From: an uncultured Dehalococcoidia bacterium | GTDB taxonomy: Bacteria; Chloroflexota; Dehalococcoidia; Lucifugimonadales; GCA-2712585 | Length of the DNA: 8,228 nucleotides | Direction of reading: 5' to 3' | NCBI GenBank assembly: GCA_913052045.1 | Contig: CAJXDJ010000033.1 | Coordinates: forward strand, 1 to 8,228 | In this document: positions 1 to 7,499 of the stretch, in pieces | Numbering within the stretch: position 1 is the first letter of the stretch | Layout of the letters: every line of letters begins with the position of its first letter | Made by a program: the position numbers and the translations under genes | The notes under the pieces: model-generated | Seen by the model: only the letters and a program-made list of their open reading frames with translations | Database searches by the model: none | What the model was told of the DNA's origin: nothing

Positions 1-943
1 CTTGACTAGGAGTCTGTGCAGAAAACCTTCCAACCAACACTTCAGGATAGAAATCATTTCCCTCAAGATAACCATAGCTTGGATCTGATGAAGCACCACT
101 AATTATAGGTGTAGGTATTTGATTAACATCACCAACTAATAATAAATAAACAAAATCATCATATTCTTCATAATATACTTCTACAAAATTTTTAACACTG
201 GTGGCATTAGATCCAATTTCTGAAATATTAATCATTTCAGTTTTGATACCTTTTTTATTTTTCCATTCAATAAAAGGAATCATTTCATCAGCAAATTCAT
301 CATAGGTAATTACAAGCATTCTTCCCTGATCAACTAAATATTCAAACCGGGAATCAGTATTAGTAAAATTTAAAAAATGGTTCTGATAAATATTATTATA
401 TTCATCATTTATTTTTTCTAATTCCGTATTTCTTTCAATAGAATTTAAATCACTATATCCATCAGTATATATATTAATTACTATATTCGTATATACTCTT
501 AGAACATTAGTCTGAGGATTATATTGAAATGGATGAATAATCACTGTTTGACCACGTAGATCTCTTAGTATATATGGATCAGATAATTCAGCAATTTTGT
601 TTGGGTAGAATGAGTCTTGATTATATCGGTTTCCCCATGAATAAGAAATAGTGCTAGGGTCTACATCACGAGTTAAATTTCCCTTTGATGGAGCAACAGT
701 TATATTTTCAACATCCACATATTCTGTAGATATAATCCTATAATCCATATTTGCTTGATTTGGAATCACAATTGGAGCAGTTATTTTATCTAAATCAGGA
801 GCACCTTCTTTTAGTATAGAAGCTCCATTAGCAGCATCAATTATATATGCATTTCCCATCTCAGTTTCTACAAAAGTCTGATAATAACCAGACATTGAGA
901 ATTCTATTTTGATATTATCAGAATCTGAAGATAAAATTTTCTT
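1..943 (-). CDS. Gingipain-type peptidase (family C25), partial at both ends
   Basis: About 314 codons read without a stop on the minus strand from 943 down to the left edge, where the gene runs off the window. The first two thirds match the C25 propeptide: an opening like IKIEFSMSGYY, then KGAPDL, VAPSKGNLTRDV, and SDPYILRDLRGQTV followed by HPFQYNP and LRVYTNI (about 482-710). The catalytic domain begins near 340 (YLVDQGRMLVITYDEFADE) and shows LLLVGD at 128-145, DPSYG at 71-85 and VGRFS at 20-34, the order seen in gingipains. The catalytic His and Cys would lie beyond the left edge. C25 enzymes are secreted cysteine peptidases, often exported by type IX secretion, but the signal peptide that should precede the propeptide is missing because the gene is broken at about 925-950. 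The frame stays open to a stop at 1013-1015, and an ATG at 1001-1003 would add 20 residues antisense to acs; I do not accept that start. The ATG at 893-895 lies inside the conserved domain. Base composition is much more AT-rich than the rest of the window. Confidence 0.85.
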
Positions 944-950
944 TACGGGA
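925..950. other. Junction between two unlike sequences (probable chimera breakpoint)
   Basis: Left of this point the sequence is AT-rich and matches a C25 peptidase on the minus strand. Right of it the sequence has mid GC and matches the C-terminus of acetyl-CoA synthetase on the plus strand. Both genes lose their 5' parts here. The recognisable ends nearly meet or overlap: minus-strand KKILSSDSDN at 914-943 and plus-strand DKIFFTGDLPK from 930. A few shared bases could therefore have served as microhomology. No inverted repeat, target duplication, tRNA or integrase is visible that would explain a natural insertion. The exact base of the join cannot be fixed by eye. Confidence 0.75.
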
Positions 951-1094
951 GACCTCCCAAAAACACGCAGCGGCAAGATAATGCGTAGATTACTAAGGGA
1001 CATAGCCGAGGGTCATGTATTGGGCGACACTACCACGTTGGCTGATGCCAACGCCATAGAACTGCTAAAAGACCAATACCAAGATACGGAGTAA
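930..1094 (+). pseudogene. acs: Acetyl-CoA synthetase, C-terminal fragment only
   Basis: About 54 codons ending in a TAA at 1092-1094 match the extreme C-terminus of AMP-forming acetyl-CoA synthetase. The signature LPKTRSGKIMRRLLRDIAEG is followed by GDTTTLADANAIELL, the usual family ending. The motif contains the catalytic lysine (PKTRSGK, codon 975-977) that is acetylated by Pat-type acetyltransferases in the family. A full enzyme is about 630-660 residues, so over 90% is missing. The frame is open upstream only to a stop at 885-887, and the apparent TTG start at 909 lies in foreign sequence, so it is not a real start. The fragment is most likely the tail of an intact gene whose front was lost at the chimeric junction rather than a decayed gene, because the surviving part shows no frameshift or stop. 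The full enzyme makes acetyl-CoA from acetate, ATP and CoA in the cytoplasm. Confidence 0.85.
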
Positions 1095-1157
1095 ACTAAA
1101 CATCATGCCTAAACACATTCTAATAAGAACATGCAACAAAACCTGATTTCATCATTG

Positions 1158-1164
1158 TAAGGAG
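1158..1164 (+). promoter_or_regulatory. Ribosome binding site of the S9 peptidase gene
   Basis: TAAGGAG, close to the Shine-Dalgarno consensus, ends 11 bases before the ATG at 1176. The spacing is slightly long but supports this start. It is the clearest ribosome binding site in the window. Confidence 0.6.
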
Positions 1165-1175
1165 TCCCTCTGATT

Positions 1176-3074
1176 ATGGCTCATTTTAACCGTGGAGCGA
1201 CGTATAAGGAAACTCCTTTAATTATCGAAGATCCACTAATAAATCTTTTGGCGCAAACTAACGCCAAGGTCGAACAGTTTGATCTATCCACCGATGGCAA
1301 ACGGCTAGCATATGTATCAGCACAAAGCGGTGGATATGATCTCTGGGTGTGTGATATTGATGGGCGTAATAATCAGAGATTAGTGGATATGTATCCTGAG
1401 GAAGCAATCAATCCATCTTGGTCGCCCGACGGAAAATGGATAGCCTATACCGCACGAAATGAGGCTTTCAAGGTGCGATCAAATGGATCGGAACCTCCCA
1501 TTAACCTAAGCTACGGTTCTGGTCCTGCAAGGAACCAGGAATTCATTCGCTGGACCCCGGATGGGAAGCGTATTTATTTTGTTAGAGGTGGCCCCAACGG
1601 TTATAGTCAAATTTGCTGGCTCCCCACCGATATACCTACAGGGAAAGTTTATCCACATTACCTAACTAATGACTCCTTCAATAGTACAGATGTTCACGTA
1701 TCACCCAACGGTAAATGGATATGTTTTATGTCTGATCGTAGTGGACACGCGGATTTCAAACGAATGGACGTCTGGATACTGCCAATAGAGGGGGGGCTTC
1801 CTCGTAACATGACCCCTAACACATTTGAATTTTACAATTACCGGCCTAGGTGGTCTCCAGACAGTCGAATGCTAGTTTACACGACAGACGAAACTAATTT
1901 TAGAAACGTAGCGACGGTAGACATAGAAACTGGGGATTCTACAAACCTGACAAACAGTAATTTTGATGAGTATAATCCCCGTTGGTCACCAGACGGCAAG
2001 TGGATAGCATATGTGGCAAACATTGAATGGAACTTCCACATATTCAAGATAAAAGCGGATGGATCTTCTAAACCGATGCAACTTACGACTGGTGAAGGCG
2101 TTTATTCAGGTATTGACGCGTATCAAGTCAGGGGGTCACTGCGGTGGACAGCAGATAGCAAAGATTTGGTATTTACCTACATGAGCTACCGTAAAACCAG
2201 TGACTTATATGTAATGCCCGCTTCTAACGGAATACCAAAGCAAATCACAAACCATATGCCGGCCGGATTGGAAGCTTTCCCCTTTGTTAAGCCAGAACTG
2301 ATTACATATCAATCTAGGGATGGATTAGAGATTCCAGCTTTTGTTTACAAACCCAACAACTCAAGGGACGTCAAAACTCCCTTAGTTATTTATGCTAGAG
2401 CCAACACAAAGGGGCTCCATGTGCGAGGATTCTATCCTTATATCCAATACTACCTGAGTAGAGGTTATTCTGTGATAGCCCCTCAAGTTCGTGGAAGTGC
2501 CGGAAAGGGCAAGATATATGAATTTTTGAATTACGGTGACTGGGGGGGAGGTGATATCGACGACTTTGCATACGGAGCGTACCATCTAATTGAGCAAGGC
2601 CTTGCCAACCCAGATAAGATAGTCATGCTAGGCGGCAGTACCGGCGGCTACTTTACAATGACTATGGTTTTCCGATATCCCGACCTACTGGCCGCTGCGG
2701 TAACATTCTACGGCCCACCTGATCTAATTCACTCAGATCGCTACGCCGGAGGCAGCGGGAAACCAGTACTAGGAGATGTTGTAGCTGGAAATAGAGGAGG
2801 GCCGGACTCTGCCCCTGACCACTGGAAATCACGTTCCACAATATATAATCTGGATAAAATAAAAACACCGATGTTAGTCCTCTGGGGAGATCGAGACACC
2901 GTCCGCATCAGCATGGCGGATGATTATTTAAGGGCTAGCAAAGAAAACGGATTATACACCGAATACATCCAATATAACTGCGAACCCCATGGATGGTATC
3001 ACTGGCGACCAGAAACCGTCATAGACTCCTTAGGAAGAATCGCAGGCCACTTTAAAAAATTTACTGGCATATAA
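1176..3074 (+). CDS. S9 family (acylaminoacyl-peptidase-like) serine peptidase
   Basis: This 632-residue protein has a TolB/DPP-like beta-propeller followed by a prolyl-oligopeptidase alpha/beta-hydrolase domain. Seven repeats of the blade motif are visible: LSTDGKRLAY (37-46), WSPDGKWIAY (82-91), WTPDGKRIYF (126-135), VSPNGKWICF (175-184), WSPDSRMLVY (226-235), WSPDGKWIAY (270-279) and WTADSKDLVF (324-333), which fits a seven-bladed propeller. The hydrolase domain starts near 375. It holds the nucleophile elbow GGSTGG with Ser488, a GDRDTV motif with Asp574 as probable acid, and EPHGW with His605, so the triad appears complete. The length is normal for the S9C group. There is no signal peptide or membrane segment, so it probably acts in the cytoplasm, trimming small peptides that enter past the propeller. 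The start is supported by TAAGGAG upstream. The gene follows the acs tail after 81 bp and converges with the etf gene, leaving only 19 bp with no visible terminator hairpin. The exact substrate (acylated, prolyl or other peptides) cannot be told from sequence. Confidence 0.92.
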   Translation: MAHFNRGATYKETPLIIEDPLINLLAQTNAKVEQFDLSTDGKRLAYVSAQSGGYDLWVCDIDGRNNQRLVDMYPEEAINPSWSPDGKWIAYTARNEAFKVRSNGSEPPINLSYGSGPARNQEFIRWTPDGKRIYFVRGGPNGYSQICWLPTDIPTGKVYPHYLTNDSFNSTDVHVSPNGKWICFMSDRSGHADFKRMDVWILPIEGGLPRNMTPNTFEFYNYRPRWSPDSRMLVYTTDETNFRNVATVDIETGDSTNLTNSNFDEYNPRWSPDGKWIAYVANIEWNFHIFKIKADGSSKPMQLTTGEGVYSGIDAYQVRGSLRWTADSKDLVFTYMSYRKTSDLYVMPASNGIPKQITNHMPAGLEAFPFVKPELITYQSRDGLEIPAFVYKPNNSRDVKTPLVIYARANTKGLHVRGFYPYIQYYLSRGYSVIAPQVRGSAGKGKIYEFLNYGDWGGGDIDDFAYGAYHLIEQGLANPDKIVMLGGSTGGYFTMTMVFRYPDLLAAAVTFYGPPDLIHSDRYAGGSGKPVLGDVVAGNRGGPDSAPDHWKSRSTIYNLDKIKTPMLVLWGDRDTVRISMADDYLRASKENGLYTEYIQYNCEPHGWYHWRPETVIDSLGRIAGHFKKFTGI

Positions 3075-3093
3075 ACCTGATTGTACAAAGCTT

Positions 3094-4902
3094 CTATTCT
3101 ATCTTAGATATTGCATCTACCATTGGATCCAAATAGGTTTCCCAATCTCCAACAACGCCAACGTCTACAGAACTGAAAATCGGGTGCCTTCGGTTCTTAT
3201 TAATTGCCAACAGCGTCCCCACATTTTGTAAACCGACCATGTGATTAAAAGCCCCGCGTATTCCAATAGCCAAATATACCCTGGGAGATATGGCTTTCCC
3301 GGTGATCCCAATTTGGACTTGCTTAGGCAACCAGCCAGCATCTGTTACATTTCGTGTTCCGGCCACCACAGCACCAAGTTTATTTGCAGCACTGAAAATA
3401 ACCGGTAAGTTCTCTGGGCCACCCAAACCCTTCCCAACCCCTATAACGATGTCAGCTTCCAAAAGTTTTCTTCCATGAACGTCGTCTTGGTAAAATTTCT
3501 CAATTAACTTTATCCTGGAATCATTCTCCAGATGACGCAATTTTTCCTCCTTAATTACATCCACTGGTTTAGGGTTAATATGAGAAAACATACCTGGCCT
3601 TAAGGTAGCAAGATAGGGTGTTGTTGTAGACAATATTGGGCATACAACATTTCCTCCAAATCCAGCCTTCAGTTGAACTAGCCGCCCTTGTTCATCTATT
3701 TCCAGCCCAACACAATCCCCAGTCATCCCCAATCCCAGGCGGGCTGCCGAACGAGCCAGTAAATCTCGAGCATCCGTCACTGCACTGGCTATCAATGCAT
3801 AGGGTTGTCGTTCTTGTATGGCCGATGATAATGCCCTGGTCATAACTGGACCAGCAGGAAACACATCATTGGTGTCAAAGTACAAGACTTCATCAGCACC
3901 ATAGGCAATCACGGTTGAAGTTTCGTCACCAATAGGAGATTTAAGCATAAGAGCTGAAACATAGCCTCCAATCTGAGTGGCCAATTTTCGTACTTCGCCT
4001 AAAATTTCCATACTGGCTTGAGTAATTATTCCACCAACACCTTCTACTAACACCCAAAATTCTCTCCCTGGTTGACGCTCGAAACGAGCCCAATTTTCAT
4101 AAGACTTATTGGTAGGACGATCTTTGCGATCTCGCAAATTGGCCGCAATCATCTGGCCCAGTTTCTCGGGGTCTGGCTCCTCAATGACAACTCCTAGGCG
4201 TTGGGTTTGGATTATTCTTATTTCCCCGACCGATGTGGGAGACCCCGCGGACCCTAATGATTCTAAGTTTCCTTTCAGTTTATGTTTATCAACAATCTCA
4301 TAACACCTGTTGGACGATGCTTCTATTTCTTTACGCCTCGGATATCGTTCTTCGCTAAGTCCTTCCACCACAGTTATTAAGGCTGGTAGAGTACTTTCCA
4401 CAACTTCGTACCCGAAATCAGTTGTTCGTTCTGCGATCAACCTATCTTTATGAGGGGTAAATCTCAAAACCCTGACATTACTTACGTGAGGAATATCCAT
4501 TAGTTCAGCTAGTTCAGGTCCCACCTGACCTGTTTCGGCATCACTACTATTCCTACCGCAAAGAATCAGATCGAATTCTCGATCCCTGAGCACTAATGCT
4601 AATGCCCTAGCGGTAGCCAAAGTATCAGACCCGGCGAACGCTCTATCTGAGATCAGTATTCCATAGTCGATTCCTATCGCAAAGCAAAAAGTCAGCACTC
4701 CTGTTGCATCAGGTGTACCCATAGTGATTGCCGTTATTTCCGCACCGAATTCTTTCTTTAGATCAAGTGCTTTACCCAATGCAATAACATCAAAAGGATT
4801 TACTTCGAGTTGAACGTCTTTTCGAAGTACGGTCTTATTCTTGTAATCAAATCGCATTGCAGAAAGTGTAGGTACCTGCTTAACACATACTGCTATTTTC
4901 AT
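3094..4902 (-). CDS. Fused electron transfer flavoprotein, beta then alpha subunit in one chain
   Basis: This 602-residue protein joins EtfB (about 1-258) to EtfA (about 281-602) through a short linker of about 20 residues. EtfB signs are MKIAVCVKQVP at the start, VNPFD (34-38), SDRAFAGSDTLATA (85-98) and CGRNSSDAETGQVGP (115-129), the nucleotide-binding loop. EtfA signs are TLRPGMF (433-439), the FAD-binding stretch GTRNVTDAG (515-523), ITGK (533-536), YLAIGIRGAFNH (543-554), LLAIN (564-568), HPIF (573-576) and VGVVGD (581-586). ETFs carry electrons between dehydrogenases such as acyl-CoA dehydrogenases and a membrane quinone oxidoreductase, and some types bifurcate electrons. The EtfB half looks closer to the FixA/bifurcating style than to the mitochondrial style, but this is an impression only. 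No ferredoxin domain or membrane segment is present. The start gives a canonical EtfB N-terminus, though no strong ribosome binding site precedes it. The 115 bp upstream gap (4903-5017) separates it from mutS2, so it may be co-transcribed or have its own promoter; no consensus promoter was found. No dehydrogenase partner lies in the window. Confidence 0.92.
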   Translation of the reverse strand: MKIAVCVKQVPTLSAMRFDYKNKTVLRKDVQLEVNPFDVIALGKALDLKKEFGAEITAITMGTPDATGVLTFCFAIGIDYGILISDRAFAGSDTLATARALALVLRDREFDLILCGRNSSDAETGQVGPELAELMDIPHVSNVRVLRFTPHKDRLIAERTTDFGYEVVESTLPALITVVEGLSEERYPRRKEIEASSNRCYEIVDKHKLKGNLESLGSAGSPTSVGEIRIIQTQRLGVVIEEPDPEKLGQMIAANLRDRKDRPTNKSYENWARFERQPGREFWVLVEGVGGIITQASMEILGEVRKLATQIGGYVSALMLKSPIGDETSTVIAYGADEVLYFDTNDVFPAGPVMTRALSSAIQERQPYALIASAVTDARDLLARSAARLGLGMTGDCVGLEIDEQGRLVQLKAGFGGNVVCPILSTTTPYLATLRPGMFSHINPKPVDVIKEEKLRHLENDSRIKLIEKFYQDDVHGRKLLEADIVIGVGKGLGGPENLPVIFSAANKLGAVVAGTRNVTDAGWLPKQVQIGITGKAISPRVYLAIGIRGAFNHMVGLQNVGTLLAINKNRRHPIFSSVDVGVVGDWETYLDPMVDAISKIE

Positions 4903-5017
4903 GTTTTATGTCTATATCCCACTAAGTATCTGTATAACTAATCTCTATAGTCATTCTTTTTCCATACCCCAGTAGTTATGGCTTACATCAACTTGCTAAG
5001 CCCGGATTCTATTAACA

Positions 5018-7405
5018 TCAGTTCAATTCAACCATTGTGACCCCATCTGCTGTTCCCCCTTCTCCTGGGCGTATGCTTTTAACTAGCGGATGGTTCATAA
5101 GATGACCTCTCACCATGGTTCTTAAAACCCCTGTGCCACGGCCGTGAATAACTTTGACCAAACCGAGACCTTCTAGAATCGCTCTGTCCATAAACTGATC
5201 CAATTGCTCTATCGCTTCGTCTGACCGCATGCCATGCAGATTTAGTTCCGTACTTATAGCTGAACGTTTCGAAGCTCTCGTAACAGATATTCCCACCCAA
5301 TTTCTCGCAGAATCAAAAACAGCCTTTTTTTCTACTTGCGTAAACGGAATGCGGGCTTTCATAGATCCCATCAAAACTTCAATATTACCTAAATTATCGG
5401 GATGACTTAATACTTTCACTGGGTCTCCAACACCTCTCAAATATAAAAAGTCTCCAATTGCCAACTCACTAGTCAAGAGCTTTTGGGCTTGGGTTAGTTT
5501 ATTCCTCCATTCCTCTGATCTAAGGATCTTTTGAATATCCTTTAACCGATCCGTCTGCTCAACAACAATATTCTTGGAGATAGGATCTTGTATTATTTTT
5601 TCGGTTTTTTGCAACTGTCTTAGAAGTTCTCCTGCTTTATTTATGAGACTAGAACGATAGTTCTCTAAAATCCTCTCCTTTTCGAATTCAACATCGTTAA
5701 GCTTATCCTCGAATTTCTTTCGTATCGCCACCGTCTCATCCAATTCCGTTTGTAAGGTAGCCAGACGGCTGTCAACCATAGCCCTCTGTTCTTCGAGTTC
5801 CGTTAACATTTTTTCTGACTCTCTTTCCCCTGGAGCAAGCATTGCCCTAGCACATTCAATAATTTCATTTTGAATGCCCATCCGATTAGCAACGGCTAAA
5901 GCATAGCTCCTACCGGGAAGACCAGTTGTTATAGTATAAGTAGGTTCAAAGCTATTTGGTCGAAGCCCAACACTAGCATTTACCATGGCTGTCTGTTCCT
6001 GAACAAAATTGGCTATCCCCCTCTGATGTGTAGTAGCCAAGCAAATAATATGTTCATGACAAAAATAGGCGAGAAGGGCTTTAGCTAATGCAGCTCCTTC
6101 CTCAGGGTCGGTACTCGTACCCAGTTCGTCCAACAAAACCAAGGATCGAGAAGAGGCTTGTTCTATGATAGCCTTTATTAATTGCACATTGGCACTGAAC
6201 GATGACAGAGACAAATCTATACTTTGATGATCTCCAATGTTTGCAAACACATGGTCAAATCGAGTCATAGAACAGAATGTAGCTGATACGTGGAGTCCAG
6301 ATTGAGCCATAAGAACTGTTAACCCCAAACTCTTTAGCGCTACAGTCTTACCACCAGCATTTGGGCCACTAATAACTAGTATGGGTTTTCCATCACCCAA
6401 AAACAGATCAACAGGAACAACTGGTCCGGGTAACAACGGGTGCCTTACACCCTTTAACGAAATAAAAGTCCTAGGAGTATCAACGAAATCGGTTGAAGTT
6501 CCCCCAATTTCTATGGAATATTTCCCTTTCGCCATGCAGAAATCAATCAGTGTAAGAATTTCTATGCTGTCGAATATCTCAGTACTCTGTGCCCCTATCA
6601 AACTTGTCAGCTCCAACAGTAGCCTTTCCTCTTCATGTTGGACACCTATAATTGCTTCACGCCAATCATTGCCCAACGCAACTGTGCCTATTGGCTCTAC
6701 GAAAGCCGTTGCGCCGCTATCGGAAATATCATGTACTATGCCTTCCACCCTATTTTTATATTCTATTTTGATCATCAAAACCATCCGACCATTGCGTTCG
6801 GTGATTAAGGGTTCCTGCAAAAAACCTTTCCGCTCAAATTGACGGATTAATTTCTCTAGTGCCTTTATAAGTTTCCTTCTGCTGAGTTCGGCTTGAACCC
6901 GAAAACCACGAAGAACATACGAAGCATCATCCAAAATTGTTCCATTGGGATCAATTGAATGATTAATGTCTCGCTCCGTCTTCCTCATGTCTGGTAGGGA
7001 TGACGCTAAAGACGACATATTAGTAAGTTCTGATTTCCGACCGAAATTCGAACGTATCTTATGAATTGTCCCTAATACCTTACCAATCCTGTATAGCTCC
7101 AATCCCGTAAGTACACCATCCAACATAGAACGTTTTACCCACGCTATAAGTTCATCAGGCACTGAAATATCAACATCACTATTAGACTGCAAAACTCTTA
7201 TTGCTTCATCGATATCCCTGTGACTTTTCTTCATATCTTCCACATCGTTCAACGGTTCCAAAGTCAAGGCTTTATGGCTAGAAAAAGAATTCTGGCAATG
7301 CCCAGCCAACCTTTCTTTGACTATGTGGAACTCCAAAACTCGATCGGATTGAGACCGTGAAAAGTTCATTTCCGGAGATTCTCTATTTACTGTCTTTGCA
7401 TCCAT
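5018..7405 (-). CDS. mutS2: MutS2 ATPase: ribosome-collision splitting factor / Smr-domain MutS paralogue
   Basis: At 795 residues this is a full-length MutS2 (B. subtilis MutS2 is about 785). It lacks the mismatch-binding N-terminal domain of MutS. In order: N-terminal helices (to about 150), core and clamp (about 150-310), and an ABC ATPase with Walker A GPNAGGKT (347-354). Then come the signature region SIDLSLSSFSA (395-405), Walker B LVLLDELGTSTDP (422-434, Asp426/Glu427) and H-loop ATTH (His460). A charged coiled coil follows (about 525-640), then a KOW-like segment (about 648-694) and a C-terminal Smr domain with LNLHG (721-725) and HGRGTG (754-759). In B. subtilis MutS2 binds collided ribosomes and splits them, feeding ribosome-associated quality control; in other bacteria it has been tied to suppression of recombination. 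The first Smr motif is usually LDLHG or LDLRG; here Asp is Asn. An alternative start at Met13 (7367-7369) would better match the family N-terminus, and neither start has a strong ribosome binding site. It lies 94 bp downstream of the VLRF1 gene on the same strand. Confidence 0.95.
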   Translation of the reverse strand: MDAKTVNRESPEMNFSRSQSDRVLEFHIVKERLAGHCQNSFSSHKALTLEPLNDVEDMKKSHRDIDEAIRVLQSNSDVDISVPDELIAWVKRSMLDGVLTGLELYRIGKVLGTIHKIRSNFGRKSELTNMSSLASSLPDMRKTERDINHSIDPNGTILDDASYVLRGFRVQAELSRRKLIKALEKLIRQFERKGFLQEPLITERNGRMVLMIKIEYKNRVEGIVHDISDSGATAFVEPIGTVALGNDWREAIIGVQHEEERLLLELTSLIGAQSTEIFDSIEILTLIDFCMAKGKYSIEIGGTSTDFVDTPRTFISLKGVRHPLLPGPVVPVDLFLGDGKPILVISGPNAGGKTVALKSLGLTVLMAQSGLHVSATFCSMTRFDHVFANIGDHQSIDLSLSSFSANVQLIKAIIEQASSRSLVLLDELGTSTDPEEGAALAKALLAYFCHEHIICLATTHQRGIANFVQEQTAMVNASVGLRPNSFEPTYTITTGLPGRSYALAVANRMGIQNEIIECARAMLAPGERESEKMLTELEEQRAMVDSRLATLQTELDETVAIRKKFEDKLNDVEFEKERILENYRSSLINKAGELLRQLQKTEKIIQDPISKNIVVEQTDRLKDIQKILRSEEWRNKLTQAQKLLTSELAIGDFLYLRGVGDPVKVLSHPDNLGNIEVLMGSMKARIPFTQVEKKAVFDSARNWVGISVTRASKRSAISTELNLHGMRSDEAIEQLDQFMDRAILEGLGLVKVIHGRGTGVLRTMVRGHLMNHPLVKSIRPGEGGTADGVTMVELN

Positions 7406-7499
7406 TTTTATAAATAAATTGTCTCCCGCATCGCTGCAAAGATTTTACACACACCCATTGGCAACCCACTGGTTTACTATCACATCACAGGTACTCCTG

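Noticed and set aside
909..929. TTG at 909 as the start of a small 61-residue gene
   Set aside because: Residues before DKIFF lie in the AT-rich C25 side of the junction, and the rest is only the acs C-terminus; it is a chimeric reading frame, not a small gene.
944..1003. ATG at 1001-1003 on the minus strand as the N-terminus or signal peptide of the C25 peptidase
   Set aside because: These 20 codons are exactly antisense to the conserved PKTRSGKIMRR region of acs, so the open frame across the junction is chance.
1255..2175. Tandem DNA repeats inside the peptidase gene (WSPDGKW-like units)
   Set aside because: The repeats are at protein level, spaced about 44-50 residues, as expected for propeller blades; the DNA is diverged and not a nucleotide repeat array.
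3075..3093. Shared bidirectional terminator between the convergent peptidase and etf genes
   Set aside because: The 19-bp gap and its flanks show no GC-rich inverted repeat with T-tracts.
4903..5017. Promoter for the etf gene in the mutS2-etf gap
   Set aside because: On the minus strand a TTGATG-like hexamer and several TATA-like stretches occur, but none pair at 16-18 bp spacing with a good -10 box; in AT-rich sequence this is not enough.
6381..6842. 153-codon plus-strand open frame
   Set aside because: It lies wholly inside mutS2 in the opposite strand, over the conserved core/clamp and ATPase-lead-in region, and resembles no family.
7440..7499. Hairpin or operator between the VLRF1 gene and mutS2 (CCATTGG / CCACTGG and CAGG / CCTG repeats)
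   Set aside because: The arms are only 3-4 bp or mismatched and no U-tract follows; consistent with chance.
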